Shown here piece by piece: positions 1-6,545 of a stretch of 55,099 nt of DNA (the first letter of the stretch is position 1; the number at the start of each line of letters is the position of its first letter). The notes beneath the pieces are model-generated. The model ran no database searches. It saw only the letters and a program-made list of their open reading frames with translations, and was not told the DNA's origin. A program made the position numbers and the translations under genes. The DNA comes from an uncultured Phascolarctobacterium sp. Its GTDB lineage: Bacteria; Bacillota; Negativicutes; Acidaminococcales; Acidaminococcaceae. The stretch spans positions 1 to 55,099 of the forward strand of contig CAUDEF010000013.1 in the NCBI GenBank assembly GCA_958448515.1. Reading direction: 5' to 3'.

Positions 1-1759
1 ACGCAAAATAGTTTATCATCTGCGCTGAATCTACCGCTCCCATAGTAGAGGTTTCATCATTTGTAAGTTTGGCAATCTCTCCCTGATAGTAATCATAATT
101 TTTATCTGCACCATCTTCATCTTCCCAGCTATCGTTAAGTGCTTCTGTAGTTTCAGAACCATCAACATTACTATCCTTATCAAAATAATACTCAGCACTG
201 TAATTGGTAATTAAGCCTTCGTTCAGTTTTACTGTACCCGCTACGTTAAATGTGCCGTTATCCGTAGTAACAGTTTTACCACTCGTACCGATATTATTTA
301 CATACGCAGCATCGCCCTCACCAGCATAAGCCTCATCATTTGCATCTGCTGTATCTACAAAAATGTGATTTGCCGCATCTCGTAAAACCTCAAATGCCTG
401 GTCACTGCTCAGTTCAGTACCACTGTTATTTTCTACTGCAAGATTCAGGGTAGAGTTTTGACCATCAGCAATCTGATATACCTTATCTAAAAGCACCGCA
501 CCGCCTGCTTTTATCTGGTTATCTGCGCCAAGCTCGTAAATAATATTGCCGTTGCCCTCATATATACCGTTAACCTCAATTTTATTGTTTTCAGTCAGCT
601 TTACATTGTAATCAGAATTTTCATCACCCAAAATCAAAAATGCGTTAAAGCCATCGCCATAGTTACCACTTCTGCCATCATACACAGTCAGGTTAATACC
701 CTCAGCCAAGGTCAGTGTATTGGCAATTACAGGAGCTGCCACATCCGCGTCCTCACCGTCGGCAGCGGCTGCGACAGGAAGTTCATTGGCAACAAACTGT
801 AAAATACTGCCATTATCCGGACGGTCCTTATTCGGCGTACCATCCCCTCCCATATACTGAGAACCACCATAGACTGCTATATTGCCGGAGTTTATATTAA
901 AGCTTCCCTGCATCTTGCTTATTGTCTCTACCTTATAGTCAGTGTTATTCGCCTCCGGGTTTATATAGATTGAATATTTCCCTCTACTAGAAATAGCATT
1001 AATACCAATACCTTCACTGTTCAGAGAAATAATCTCCTGCCTGCCACCAATATTGGCTATAGCAATAGCACCCGTAGTATTATTTTCCACAGTTATACTG
1101 TCTCCTATACTTATCTGCTGTAAGCTTTCTTTGTCCTCTGCTAAATTCAATCCGTTTCCGACATCGTTTCTGTTGTATATACCGTATGAAATATATTGAT
1201 TAGAATTGCTTTGCACATTTATATTGCCAACGTAATCTACAACCTGCTGACCCCATTGACTATTATAAGTAGCAATGCCAAACTGTGCCGCATAAATATT
1301 ATCAACATGCGCAACCTCCTGACGATGTACACCCATATACACCATAATACCGGAATCAAATCTTTTCCCTATCTCACCGATATCGCCTATTATTGCCTCA
1401 ATAGTTTGTTTTGTGACTTTATCTGATCCAACACTTCCTGCATAAATAGCTGCAAAACCACCATTATTCCAAGTATTATCATAATAGTTCGATCCTGCTC
1501 CCACAATTGTATCTATCTTGCCGGTAACTGTCTGTGTAGCATTATAACAATTTATCGTCGACGCACTCTTTGAACTATTATGCTGTAAAGTTCCTATATT
1601 AACATCATATATCTTGGTTGCATCATTACCGGTATAAATTGCGGATCCCGAATCAACAGTATATGTCTCATCAGAGATATTAATATCAGCAGCAAGCGCA
1701 GGATGCTGTACCCCCCCCGCAAACATAATTGCCGCCAGAATGGCTGCTTTCTTATTCAT
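1..1759 (-). CDS. Large secreted adhesin, autotransporter-like (partial, N-terminal 586 aa)
   Basis: An open frame runs leftward from an ATG at 1759 to the window edge without a stop. A ribosome-binding site (AGAGGTG) lies just upstream. The N-terminus is a clear signal peptide (basic MNKK, hydrophobic AAILAAIMFAGG, then an ALAAD cleavage-like site near residue 24). The rest is low-complexity passenger sequence rich in Asn, Gly, Thr, Ser and Ile with repeated 'NI.' strands, typical of a right-handed beta-helix. The visible end (TSTMGAVDSAQMINYFA) resembles the hinge before an autotransporter beta-barrel, which would lie outside the window. It is inferred to be exported to the surface of a diderm cell; ligand unknown. 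The frame crosses a G8 run in the signal peptide, so expression may be phase variable. Confidence 0.75.
   Translation of the reverse strand, partial: MNKKAAILAAIMFAGGVQHPALAADINISDETYTVDSGSAIYTGNDATKIYDVNIGTLQHNSSKSASTINCYNATQTVTGKIDTIVGAGSNYYDNTWNNGGFAAIYAGSVGSDKVTKQTIEAIIGDIGEIGKRFDSGIMVYMGVHRQEVAHVDNIYAAQFGIATYNSQWGQQVVDYVGNINVQSNSNQYISYGIYNRNDVGNGLNLAEDKESLQQISIGDSITVENNTTGAIAIANIGGRQEIISLNSEGIGINAISSRGKYSIYINPEANNTDYKVETISKMQGSFNINSGNIAVYGGSQYMGGDGTPNKDRPDNGSILQFVANELPVAAAADGEDADVAAPVIANTLTLAEGINLTVYDGRSGNYGDGFNAFLILGDENSDYNVKLTENNKIEVNGIYEGNGNIIYELGADNQIKAGGAVLLDKVYQIADGQNSTLNLAVENNSGTELSSDQAFEVLRDAANHIFVDTADANDEAYAGEGDAAYVNNIGTSGKTVTTDNGTFNVAGTVKLNEGLITNYSAEYYFDKDSNVDGSETTEALNDSWEDEDGADKNYDYYQGEIAKLTNDETSTMGAVDSAQMINYFA
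1711..1718 (-). repeat. G8 homopolymer inside the signal-peptide codons
   Basis: Eight consecutive C on the plus strand (G on the coding strand) encode the Ala-Gly-Gly-Val stretch of the signal peptide. At eight units the frame is open from 1759 to the window edge. A gain or loss of one base would frameshift the protein within its first 20 residues. Confidence 0.85.
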
Positions 1760-1925
1760 CAAAACACCTCTTTCATTTTTATATACTCAAATATTACTCC
1801 TCTTAATTTTAAAATTCAAGTTTTTTTATTTATTTTTTTACATATTTTACGTATAATTATTTTTATAATACTATTTTTTACACTAAATATTTTTTATACA
1901 CATATAATATTTTTAATCTGTACTA

Positions 1926-1938
1926 AAATATACTTCTA
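1926..1938. promoter_or_regulatory. Half-site matching the XRE-gene operator
   Basis: The 13-mer AAATATACTTCTA here is identical to part of the 20-bp palindrome at 2312-2331 in front of the XRE gene. It sits between the XRE stop and the adhesin start, on the upstream side of the adhesin. It is therefore a candidate regulator-binding half-site for the adhesin promoter; binding is inferred. Confidence 0.4.
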
Positions 1939-1953
1939 CTGCAGATGTACAGA

Positions 1954-2280
1954 TTACCTTTGTCTGTTTATATATACCTTATTATTTTTCTCCTCACAGC
2001 ACCGCATCTCACAGCTGCATTTTTTGTAATGCAGCTGTAAATCATGCCTGCCTTCTGCTGCCCAGTAATATTTCAGCCACTCTAAAGGATTTATCTTTAA
2101 GGCTCTGCTGATGCGGTCGGCAACCTCCAGCGTAATATTGGCGCGTCCGTGTTCAATGCTGCACCAGTATTTGCTGCTGATGCCTGCCAGCTCTGCCGCC
2201 TGAGCAATGGTCAGCCTGCTGTGATTGCGGATGATGCGCAGTTCTTCACCTATTTCTTTTAAAGCTTTTTCATCATTCAT
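1954..2280 (-). CDS. XRE-family helix-turn-helix regulator
   Basis: A 108-residue protein with one Cro/C1-type HTH at about residues 10-65 (EELRIIRNHSRLTIAQAAELAG, then SSKYWCSIEHGRANITLEVADRISRAL). The tail is short, basic and Cys-rich. I chose the ATG at 2280 because GGAGGTAC lies eight bases upstream; longer versions of the frame would start inside or above that site. It is divergent from the sigma-like gene at 2432, and the space between them holds a 20-bp palindrome overlapping a TATAAT, so it probably represses itself and the divergent gene. A partial copy of the palindrome lies before the adhesin at 1759. Confidence 0.85.
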   Translation of the reverse strand: MNDEKALKEIGEELRIIRNHSRLTIAQAAELAGISSKYWCSIEHGRANITLEVADRISRALKINPLEWLKYYWAAEGRHDLQLHYKKCSCEMRCCEEKNNKVYINRQR

Positions 2281-2311
2281 TGTTTGTACCTCCATTAAGT
2301 AAAATGTATAA

Positions 2312-2331
2312 TATAGAAATATACTTCTATA
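2312..2331. promoter_or_regulatory. Palindromic operator overlapping divergent promoters
   Basis: TATAGAA, A, TATA, C, TTCTATA form a 20-bp near-perfect dyad. A plus-strand TATAAT (2307-2312) abuts it and points toward the sigma-like gene; on the minus strand TATTAT overlaps it in front of the XRE gene. The placement suits autorepression by the XRE protein. Confidence 0.55.
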
Positions 2332-2431
2332 TACTGGCATATTTAAAATTAATCTGCCATACTTTAGCCATTGCCGGCAATGCTTTACAGTACGGATACC
2401 CGTCATAAAATTACAGAAAAGAGGAATTATC

Positions 2432-3004
2432 ATAGAAACCAGTCTATGTAGTACTCCAAAAACAAGCTCTGAAGCAATTTTAAAAGATTTAATTACCAAA
2501 GCCCAGCAGGGAGATGGCTCTGCCGTCAGTCAGCTGTGCATGGCTTTTAAGCCCCTTATTTACAAAGAAGCCAGACGTGAAACTGTTTATCTTACCCTTG
2601 GGGAGGATGCCATCAGCATTGCCTGGATTATTTTTCTGCAGTTTATTTATCGCTATAACGGTGCAGATTATGTTCATCTGCCGGGACTGATACGCGCCCA
2701 TGTTCATTACGAGCTGCTGCGCAGTCTGAAAAAGCAAAGTTCATTACTGGCTCATGAAACCAGTCAGGACGATAATATTACCGCAAGCATTCCCTGTGCT
2801 GAAGACGATATTAACAGATGCTGCAACGAAATTGCCTTAAAACAACTGCTTGCTCATCTTACTCCCTTGCAGAAGGCTGTTATCAAAAAGCTGTATTTAC
2901 ACGGCTTAGAAACAGCTCAGGTAAGTAAGCTTTATAAATGCTCTCAGAAAAAAACTTTTTATACCAAGTATGCGGCTTTGACAAAATTAAAGAAGCTGTT
3001 GTAA
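2432..3004 (+). CDS. Sigma-factor-like / helix-turn-helix protein with a non-ATG start
   Basis: The open frame reads KDLITKAQQGDGSAVSQLCM, then AFKPLIYKEAR, the typical opening of small sigma-like HTH proteins of conjugative elements and Firmicutes operons. A C-terminal region-4-like part follows (LAHLTPLQKAVIKKLYLHG, then TAQVSKLYKCS). The first ATG in frame is at 2540, but it has no ribosome-binding site and would cut off the conserved opening. An AGAGGA site at 2420-2425 instead points to ATA at 2432 (or ATT/ATC at 2426-2431), giving about 190 residues. This is either a rare start codon or a mutated ATG. The product probably directs RNA polymerase to the amidase cassette downstream; that is inference. 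Confidence 0.65.
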   Translation: METSLCSTPKTSSEAILKDLITKAQQGDGSAVSQLCMAFKPLIYKEARRETVYLTLGEDAISIAWIIFLQFIYRYNGADYVHLPGLIRAHVHYELLRSLKKQSSLLAHETSQDDNITASIPCAEDDINRCCNEIALKQLLAHLTPLQKAVIKKLYLHGLETAQVSKLYKCSQKKTFYTKYAALTKLKKLL

Positions 3005-3010
3005 TATTTA

Positions 3011-3040
3011 CTGCTGCCTTATAAGGGCAGCAGTTTTTTT
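3011..3040 (+). terminator. Rho-independent terminator of the sigma-like gene
   Basis: CTGCTGCC and GGGCAGCAG form a stem around TTATAA, followed by seven T. It lies seven bases after the stop codon. Confidence 0.85.
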
Positions 3041-3069
3041 ATGCAGTTACTGCATCAAAGGAACAAGGT

Positions 3070-3089
3070 TACTAATGCTTACGCATTAG
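3070..3089. repeat. Perfect short hairpin
   Basis: ACTAATGC and GCATTAGT pair around TTAC. No T-run follows, so this is not an ordinary terminator. It is the first of three structured elements in the 3041-3257 gap. Confidence 0.6.
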
Positions 3090-3111
3090 TTATATTAAAA
3101 GATATTACGCC

Positions 3112-3140
3112 GAAGAAAAAAAGAAAAAGAAAAAAAGAAG
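3112..3140 (+). repeat. Perfect polypurine mirror repeat
   Basis: All 29 bases are purines and read identically in both directions: arms GAAG, seven A, G, around five central A. Polypurine mirror repeats are the classical sequence requirement for intramolecular triplex (H-DNA). It sits two bases before the left arm of the inverted repeat at 3142. Confidence 0.8.
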
Positions 3141-3141
3141 G

Positions 3142-3242
3142 TCACTCTTATAATGGGCATTTTAGTACTGTTTTTCCCAACTAAAAAAAATTTTTTTTAC
3201 ACATGGGGAAAATACGCACCTTACCTGCCATTATAAGAGTGA
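3142..3242. repeat. Nested inverted repeat upstream of the amidase cassette
   Basis: Outer arms TCACTCTTATAATGGGCA (3142-3159) and TGCCATTATAAGAGTGA (3226-3242) pair over 17 bp with one extra G. Inner arms TTTTTCCC and GGGGAAAA pair again, and the centre is A8T8. Each outer arm contains TATAAT pointing inward; the left one could serve as a -10 toward the amidase. The right arm ends just before the amidase ribosome-binding site. It could be a regulated promoter, a long RNA hairpin leader or a recombination site. Confidence 0.7.
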
Positions 3243-3257
3243 AAGGATGTGATACAC

Positions 3258-3830
3258 ATGCTGGTAGAAAATCCGCCACGCATCACCTACAAACAGCTGT
3301 ATATTTTGGGCAGGCAGTCCCGGGGAAAAATTAACTGCCTGTATCTGCACTGGAGCGCAGGCCGTTACGGACAGGCCTTTGATGACTATCATCTGAACAT
3401 CGACCGTGACGGACAGCTTTATAAAACCTGCACCAGTCTTACCCAAAGCAAAAGCCACACCTACAGGCGCAACAGCCGCAGCGTCGGCATCAGCCTGTGC
3501 TGCGCGCTGGATGCAGTCTGCACAGCTGAAGGCAGGATACGCTTTGGCACTAATCCGCCCACTGCCCTGCAGATTGAAGCTATGGCGCAGGTTATTGCGG
3601 TTTTGGCAATGGCACTTAATCTTTCGATTGGCTTTGAAACCGTAAAAACCCACGCCGAAGCAGCCTGCATTGACGGCTACGGCCCCGGCAGCGGCGACAG
3701 CCAGACCCGCTGGGATCTTTTATATCTGCCGGATCAGCCCCTTACGGATAACCTGCGTCCGGGAGGAATGGTTCTGCGCGGCAAAGCATTGTGGTATTAC
3801 AGCCTTTATCAAAAAAGATTAAGCGCCTGA
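3258..3830 (+). CDS. N-acetylmuramoyl-L-alanine amidase-like protein (Amidase_2/PGRP fold)
   Basis: A 190-residue protein with features of zinc amidases: LHWSAG early (first zinc His), DYHLNIDRDGQLY, SHTYRRNSRSVGIS, and KTHAEAA with YGPGSGDSQTRWDL (second His and acidic ligand region). It should cleave the bond between muramic acid and the stem peptide. No signal peptide is visible, as for phage-type endolysins that depend on a holin or lysis. ATG 3258 is preferred over GTG 3249 because AAAGGA lies ten bases before it. It leads a tight operon with DUF1659, DUF2922 and a YvrJ-like small membrane protein, which could act as its export partner; that last point is inference. Confidence 0.75.
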   Translation: MLVENPPRITYKQLYILGRQSRGKINCLYLHWSAGRYGQAFDDYHLNIDRDGQLYKTCTSLTQSKSHTYRRNSRSVGISLCCALDAVCTAEGRIRFGTNPPTALQIEAMAQVIAVLAMALNLSIGFETVKTHAEAACIDGYGPGSGDSQTRWDLLYLPDQPLTDNLRPGGMVLRGKALWYYSLYQKRLSA

Positions 3831-3850
3831 GCGCAAGGAGGAATTACATT

Positions 3851-4078
3851 ATGGCAATTACCCAGGAAATTTTGAAACGCAGTTTAAGCATCAACGTTGA
3901 AGACGGAGTGACCGCCGCAGGCACTCCCAAAACCAAAGCCCACACCTACAGCGGTATTAAGGACGAGGCTACTGACGAAAATCTGCATAAGGCAGGTGAA
4001 GCGCTGGGCGGACTGATGAAAAAAACCGTGCAGAGCATCAGCCTTACCCAGAAAGCAGAACTCAGCGAGAGCCTGTAA
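3851..4078 (+). CDS. DUF1659-family small protein
   Basis: 75 residues beginning MAITQEILKRSLSINVEDG and ending in a serine- and leucine-rich stretch (KKTVQSISLTQKAELSESL). I recognise the DUF1659 pattern (a 'G.D..G......Y.' type fold followed by a helix); function unknown. The start follows AAGGAGG at 3836-3842 with good spacing, 20 bases after the amidase stop. DUF1659 and DUF2922 proteins commonly occur side by side with YvrJ proteins in Firmicutes, which matches this order. No signal or membrane segment is visible. Confidence 0.75.
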   Translation: MAITQEILKRSLSINVEDGVTAAGTPKTKAHTYSGIKDEATDENLHKAGEALGGLMKKTVQSISLTQKAELSESL

Positions 4079-4138
4079 GATGAAGCCATGGATGCAGCTG
4101 GCACTGAAAATTTTATTAAATGTACTTGGAGGTAAAAA

Positions 4139-4351
4139 ATGGAAAAAGTTTTAGAATTAGTATTTAAAAATGCCGCAGGAGATAAAAAAGTGCTGAAAGT
4201 AACCGATCCCAAAGATGGCGTAACAGCAGAGCAGGCCCAAACAGCCATGAACGCCGTTATTGCCGCAGATGTGTTTGAAACTTCCGGCGGCGCACTGACT
4301 GAGATTGCTGAAGCCCGCGTGCGCACTACCGAAGTATCTGTTTTAAAATAA
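4139..4351 (+). CDS. DUF2922-family small protein
   Basis: 70 residues: MEKVLELVFKNAAGDKKVLK, then VTDPKDGVTAEQAQTAMNAV and a C-terminal strand ending TTEVSVLK. This matches the DUF2922 pattern (L.F.n..Gk...l.v.dpk..lt...v...M). Function is unknown. A strong GGAGGT site precedes the start. It lies in the amidase/DUF1659/YvrJ operon. Confidence 0.8.
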   Translation: MEKVLELVFKNAAGDKKVLKVTDPKDGVTAEQAQTAMNAVIAADVFETSGGALTEIAEARVRTTEVSVLK

Positions 4352-4364
4352 CAGCGGAGTTAAG

Positions 4365-4529
4365 ATGGAGCTTAACGAGATTGCCGTCTGGATTGCCGAC
4401 TACGGTTTTCCTATGGCGCTGAGCTGGTATCTTTTAGTGCGTATGGAAAGCAGGCTGGATAAGCTTTCTGCCGGAATCGAAAAACTGAATCATACCATTG
4501 CTCTGCAGGGACAGGCTAAGGCACTTTAA
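4365..4529 (+). CDS. YvrJ-family small membrane protein
   Basis: 54 residues: MELNEIAVWIADYGFPMALS, then WYLLVRMESRLDKLSAGIEKL. One N-terminal hydrophobic segment (about residues 7-26) is followed by an amphipathic helix. This is the YvrJ pattern (GFPIA...YLL.R.E..L..L...I..L). YvrJ of Bacillus lies beside the sigma-O genes; its role is unknown, and the size and topology resemble small holins or bacteriocin-holin-like proteins. It begins 13 bases after the DUF2922 stop and is followed by a terminator, so it closes the operon. Confidence 0.75.
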   Translation: MELNEIAVWIADYGFPMALSWYLLVRMESRLDKLSAGIEKLNHTIALQGQAKAL

Positions 4530-4535
4530 ACGACA

Positions 4536-4572
4536 AAAGGCACAGCAGACTTTAAATCTGCTGTGCCTTTTT
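4536..4572 (+). terminator. Terminator of the amidase/DUF1659/DUF2922/YvrJ operon
   Basis: GGCACAGCAGA and TCTGCTGTGCC pair around CTTTAAA, followed by a T-run. Confidence 0.9.
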
Positions 4573-4640
4573 GTATATTTTCTTCTATTATATAATGTTT
4601 TAGTCTGACACTTGAAAAACTGTACACTGCCTGCACGCTT

Positions 4641-4700
4641 TTTCAGCAAACAAAAAAGCTGCGGAACAAGTTCCGCAGCTTTGCTTATAATGTTGGTGCG
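4641..4700. repeat. Copy 1 of the tRNA-Leu terminator repeat
   Basis: Sixty bases matching 8441-8500 at all but three positions. It contains the hairpin GCTGCGGAA/TTCCGCAGC with flanking A- and T-runs, then CTTATAATG and TGGTGCG, the last being the complement of the CCA end and first acceptor bases of tRNA-Leu. No tRNA is attached here, so the copy probably arose by insertion or duplication at the tRNA gene. Confidence 0.8.
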
Positions 4701-5237
4701 CTATACCAAAAAATCTGCCAGATAAGCTTCATCAGGCTTATGGGTTTTATGCAGTCTTCTGTACTCTTTAATACAGTAAACCAGCTTGTCTGCCTCATCA
4801 CTAAAATATTCACGATAAAACGCAGTACTGTTATCATATCTTTTACTGCCCAGCTTAATATTTGCTTTTGCAAACTCTTTGGCAGATATTCTGGATTTTA
4901 CCTTATGATATTCCTGCCATAGCTCCTCAGCAATAATCAGCAGCACTTCCAGCTCCGGCTTAGTGCATACCTTTCGCACATTATTTATTTTTTGTTTATA
5001 AATTCCAGGAATACGTAATACTTCACTTTGTTTATCACCAATGCGTAAAATAATAATATCATTGCCAGGATACATATTTAAAACAGTCTTTACCTGACCT
5101 GATGAATTAATCTGCCGGGCATGATACGGTACCAACCCTAACAAATCATCTCTGTCAAATACAAGCAAATTGTTATCCAGCAAAATATCTATTATCTGCC
5201 GTTCATTTGGTCCCTCACACATGATAAGATATTTCAT
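4701..5237 (-). CDS. Small TOPRIM-like protein partnered with an ATPase
   Basis: 178 residues beginning MKYLIMCEGPNERQIIDILL. The strand-EGxxE opening (CEGPNE) looks like the start of a TOPRIM nuclease/primase fold, and an acidic turn follows at RIGDKQSE. The C-terminal half is helical. The start codon overlaps the stop of the upstream ATPase gene (ATGA, 5234-5237), so the two are co-translated. ATPase/TOPRIM pairs are established in phage defence (PARIS AriA/AriB, AbiL, RloA/RloB, OLD-type). I cannot assign this pair to a named system, and the TOPRIM call rests on the N-terminal motif only. Confidence 0.5.
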   Translation of the reverse strand: MKYLIMCEGPNERQIIDILLDNNLLVFDRDDLLGLVPYHARQINSSGQVKTVLNMYPGNDIIILRIGDKQSEVLRIPGIYKQKINNVRKVCTKPELEVLLIIAEELWQEYHKVKSRISAKEFAKANIKLGSKRYDNSTAFYREYFSDEADKLVYCIKEYRRLHKTHKPDEAYLADFLV

Positions 5238-6352
5238 TGCTGGAGACTCCTTTTTAACCGCATCAGCTCCTCATAATTAACAGCTGTAGAAAAAGTATTA
5301 TCATAAAACTGCCTGCTTTTCAGCAGTTCACTGCGTACAGAATAATCAGTATACATATTCTCTGCAATAATGCCGTTATTATTTTTGCAAATCCAGATAT
5401 TATCCTGTCTGTTAAAAAGATCCAGCAGTTCACAATAATGGGTAGTAAACACCAAAACAGCCTGACTGCGATTTACTGTTTTATCTCTGTACAAAGCAAG
5501 AATATTTTCTACCAGTGTTTTATGAAAATGATTTTCAATTTCATCAATCATAAGCGTAAAGCCTTCCTTTAAAGAAGCAACCACAAAAGTATAAAGAAGA
5601 ATTCCTTTAGTGGTACCGCTGGAAAGAAAATAAAACAGTTCTTTTGCGGAAACAATTTTTTCCCGCTCATTGTAAACCAGAAGATAATTCTGATTATCCA
5701 GCATTTCCAGTCTGGTAATATTATTATCAAAAATTTTAAAAATATTACATAATATTCTTGTATCTATTTTGTACTTTTCAATAGTTTTAAACAGAATTCT
5801 GTATGTTTCCCAGCCTTTGCCAAAGCTGTCAAAATATAAACCACGCAGCTTTGTTTCGCGCAGTACAAAAAATAAAACAGACGTATCTTCCGGCAAAGTA
5901 CCGTTAATTTTTACCCTTTTAAAATCTTTATCACTGTAAATTTCCTTCAGCTTGCTTTTATAATATTTTTTACTGTATAATTCCTGACGTACAAAAACTG
6001 CCTTATTAGCCAAATCAGCAGAATTTTTTAATTCTGCTACATATTTATATATACTTTTATCCTCATAAAAATATATAGTTAATTTAATATTATCATAGCT
6101 GTAGTGTTTATTTTCCAGTCGAAATGTACCCAGTAAATCATACGCACATTCAATGAGTTCTGCGGCTGTAGTTTTTCCGGAGGCGTTTTTGCCAATTAAA
6201 GCTATCATATTATATACATATAAATCCGTATCTATTTCATGCAGCTCATATTCCTTATCTTCTGCTGTTTTTTTAGATCTGGCTGTAAAATCTACAGAAA
6301 ATCCGGACTGACAATTTTTAAAGTTTTCTGCCTCAATTTTTAAAAGTTCCAT
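5234..6352 (-). CDS. AAA_15/AAA_21-type ATPase of a probable two-gene defence module
   Basis: 372 residues with an ABC/SMC-type ATPase core: Walker A GKNASGKTT at about residue 54, a signature-like LSSGTTKG at about 242, Walker B TLMIDEIENHF at about 264, and a switch His in VFTTHYCELLD at about 305. There is no TOPRIM domain in this chain; the partner encoded by the overlapping downstream gene may provide it. GGGGGC lies eight bases before the ATG. The pair sits between two copies of the tRNA-Leu terminator repeat (4641 and 6456), consistent with a mobile or swappable islet. The defence role is inferred from family and context. Confidence 0.7.
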   Translation of the reverse strand: MELLKIEAENFKNCQSGFSVDFTARSKKTAEDKEYELHEIDTDLYVYNMIALIGKNASGKTTAAELIECAYDLLGTFRLENKHYSYDNIKLTIYFYEDKSIYKYVAELKNSADLANKAVFVRQELYSKKYYKSKLKEIYSDKDFKRVKINGTLPEDTSVLFFVLRETKLRGLYFDSFGKGWETYRILFKTIEKYKIDTRILCNIFKIFDNNITRLEMLDNQNYLLVYNEREKIVSAKELFYFLSSGTTKGILLYTFVVASLKEGFTLMIDEIENHFHKTLVENILALYRDKTVNRSQAVLVFTTHYCELLDLFNRQDNIWICKNNNGIIAENMYTDYSVRSELLKSRQFYDNTFSTAVNYEELMRLKRSLQQ

Positions 6353-6455
6353 AACTTCGCCCCCTTTTCCACAATTATAGCATATTATATGATTTAAAAC
6401 AATTTTTTTGTTTATAATATTTATATTATATCTTTTTTAGCCTTATTTTACCCGC

Positions 6456-6515
6456 ACAAACAAAAAAGCCGCAGAACAAGTTCCGCAGCTTTTATTTCTG
6501 GCTGGCGCAGGTGAC
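6456..6515. repeat. Copy 2 of the tRNA-Leu terminator repeat (degenerate)
   Basis: CAAACAAAAAAGCCGCAGAA and TTCCGCAGCTTT are identical to the copy at 8441, and the following CTGGCGCAGGTGACA matches 13 of the first 15 bases of the complemented tRNA-Leu 3' end. It separates the ATPase pair from the exported-protein operon. Confidence 0.75.
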
Positions 6516-6545
6516 AAACACTATATTATGCGACAATACTATTTT

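Noticed and set aside
1196..2029. Plus-strand frames opposite the adhesin and its upstream region
   Set aside because: Low-complexity shadows of the minus-strand adhesin and AT-rich spacer; the minus strand has a signal peptide and a stop-free frame of 586 codons.
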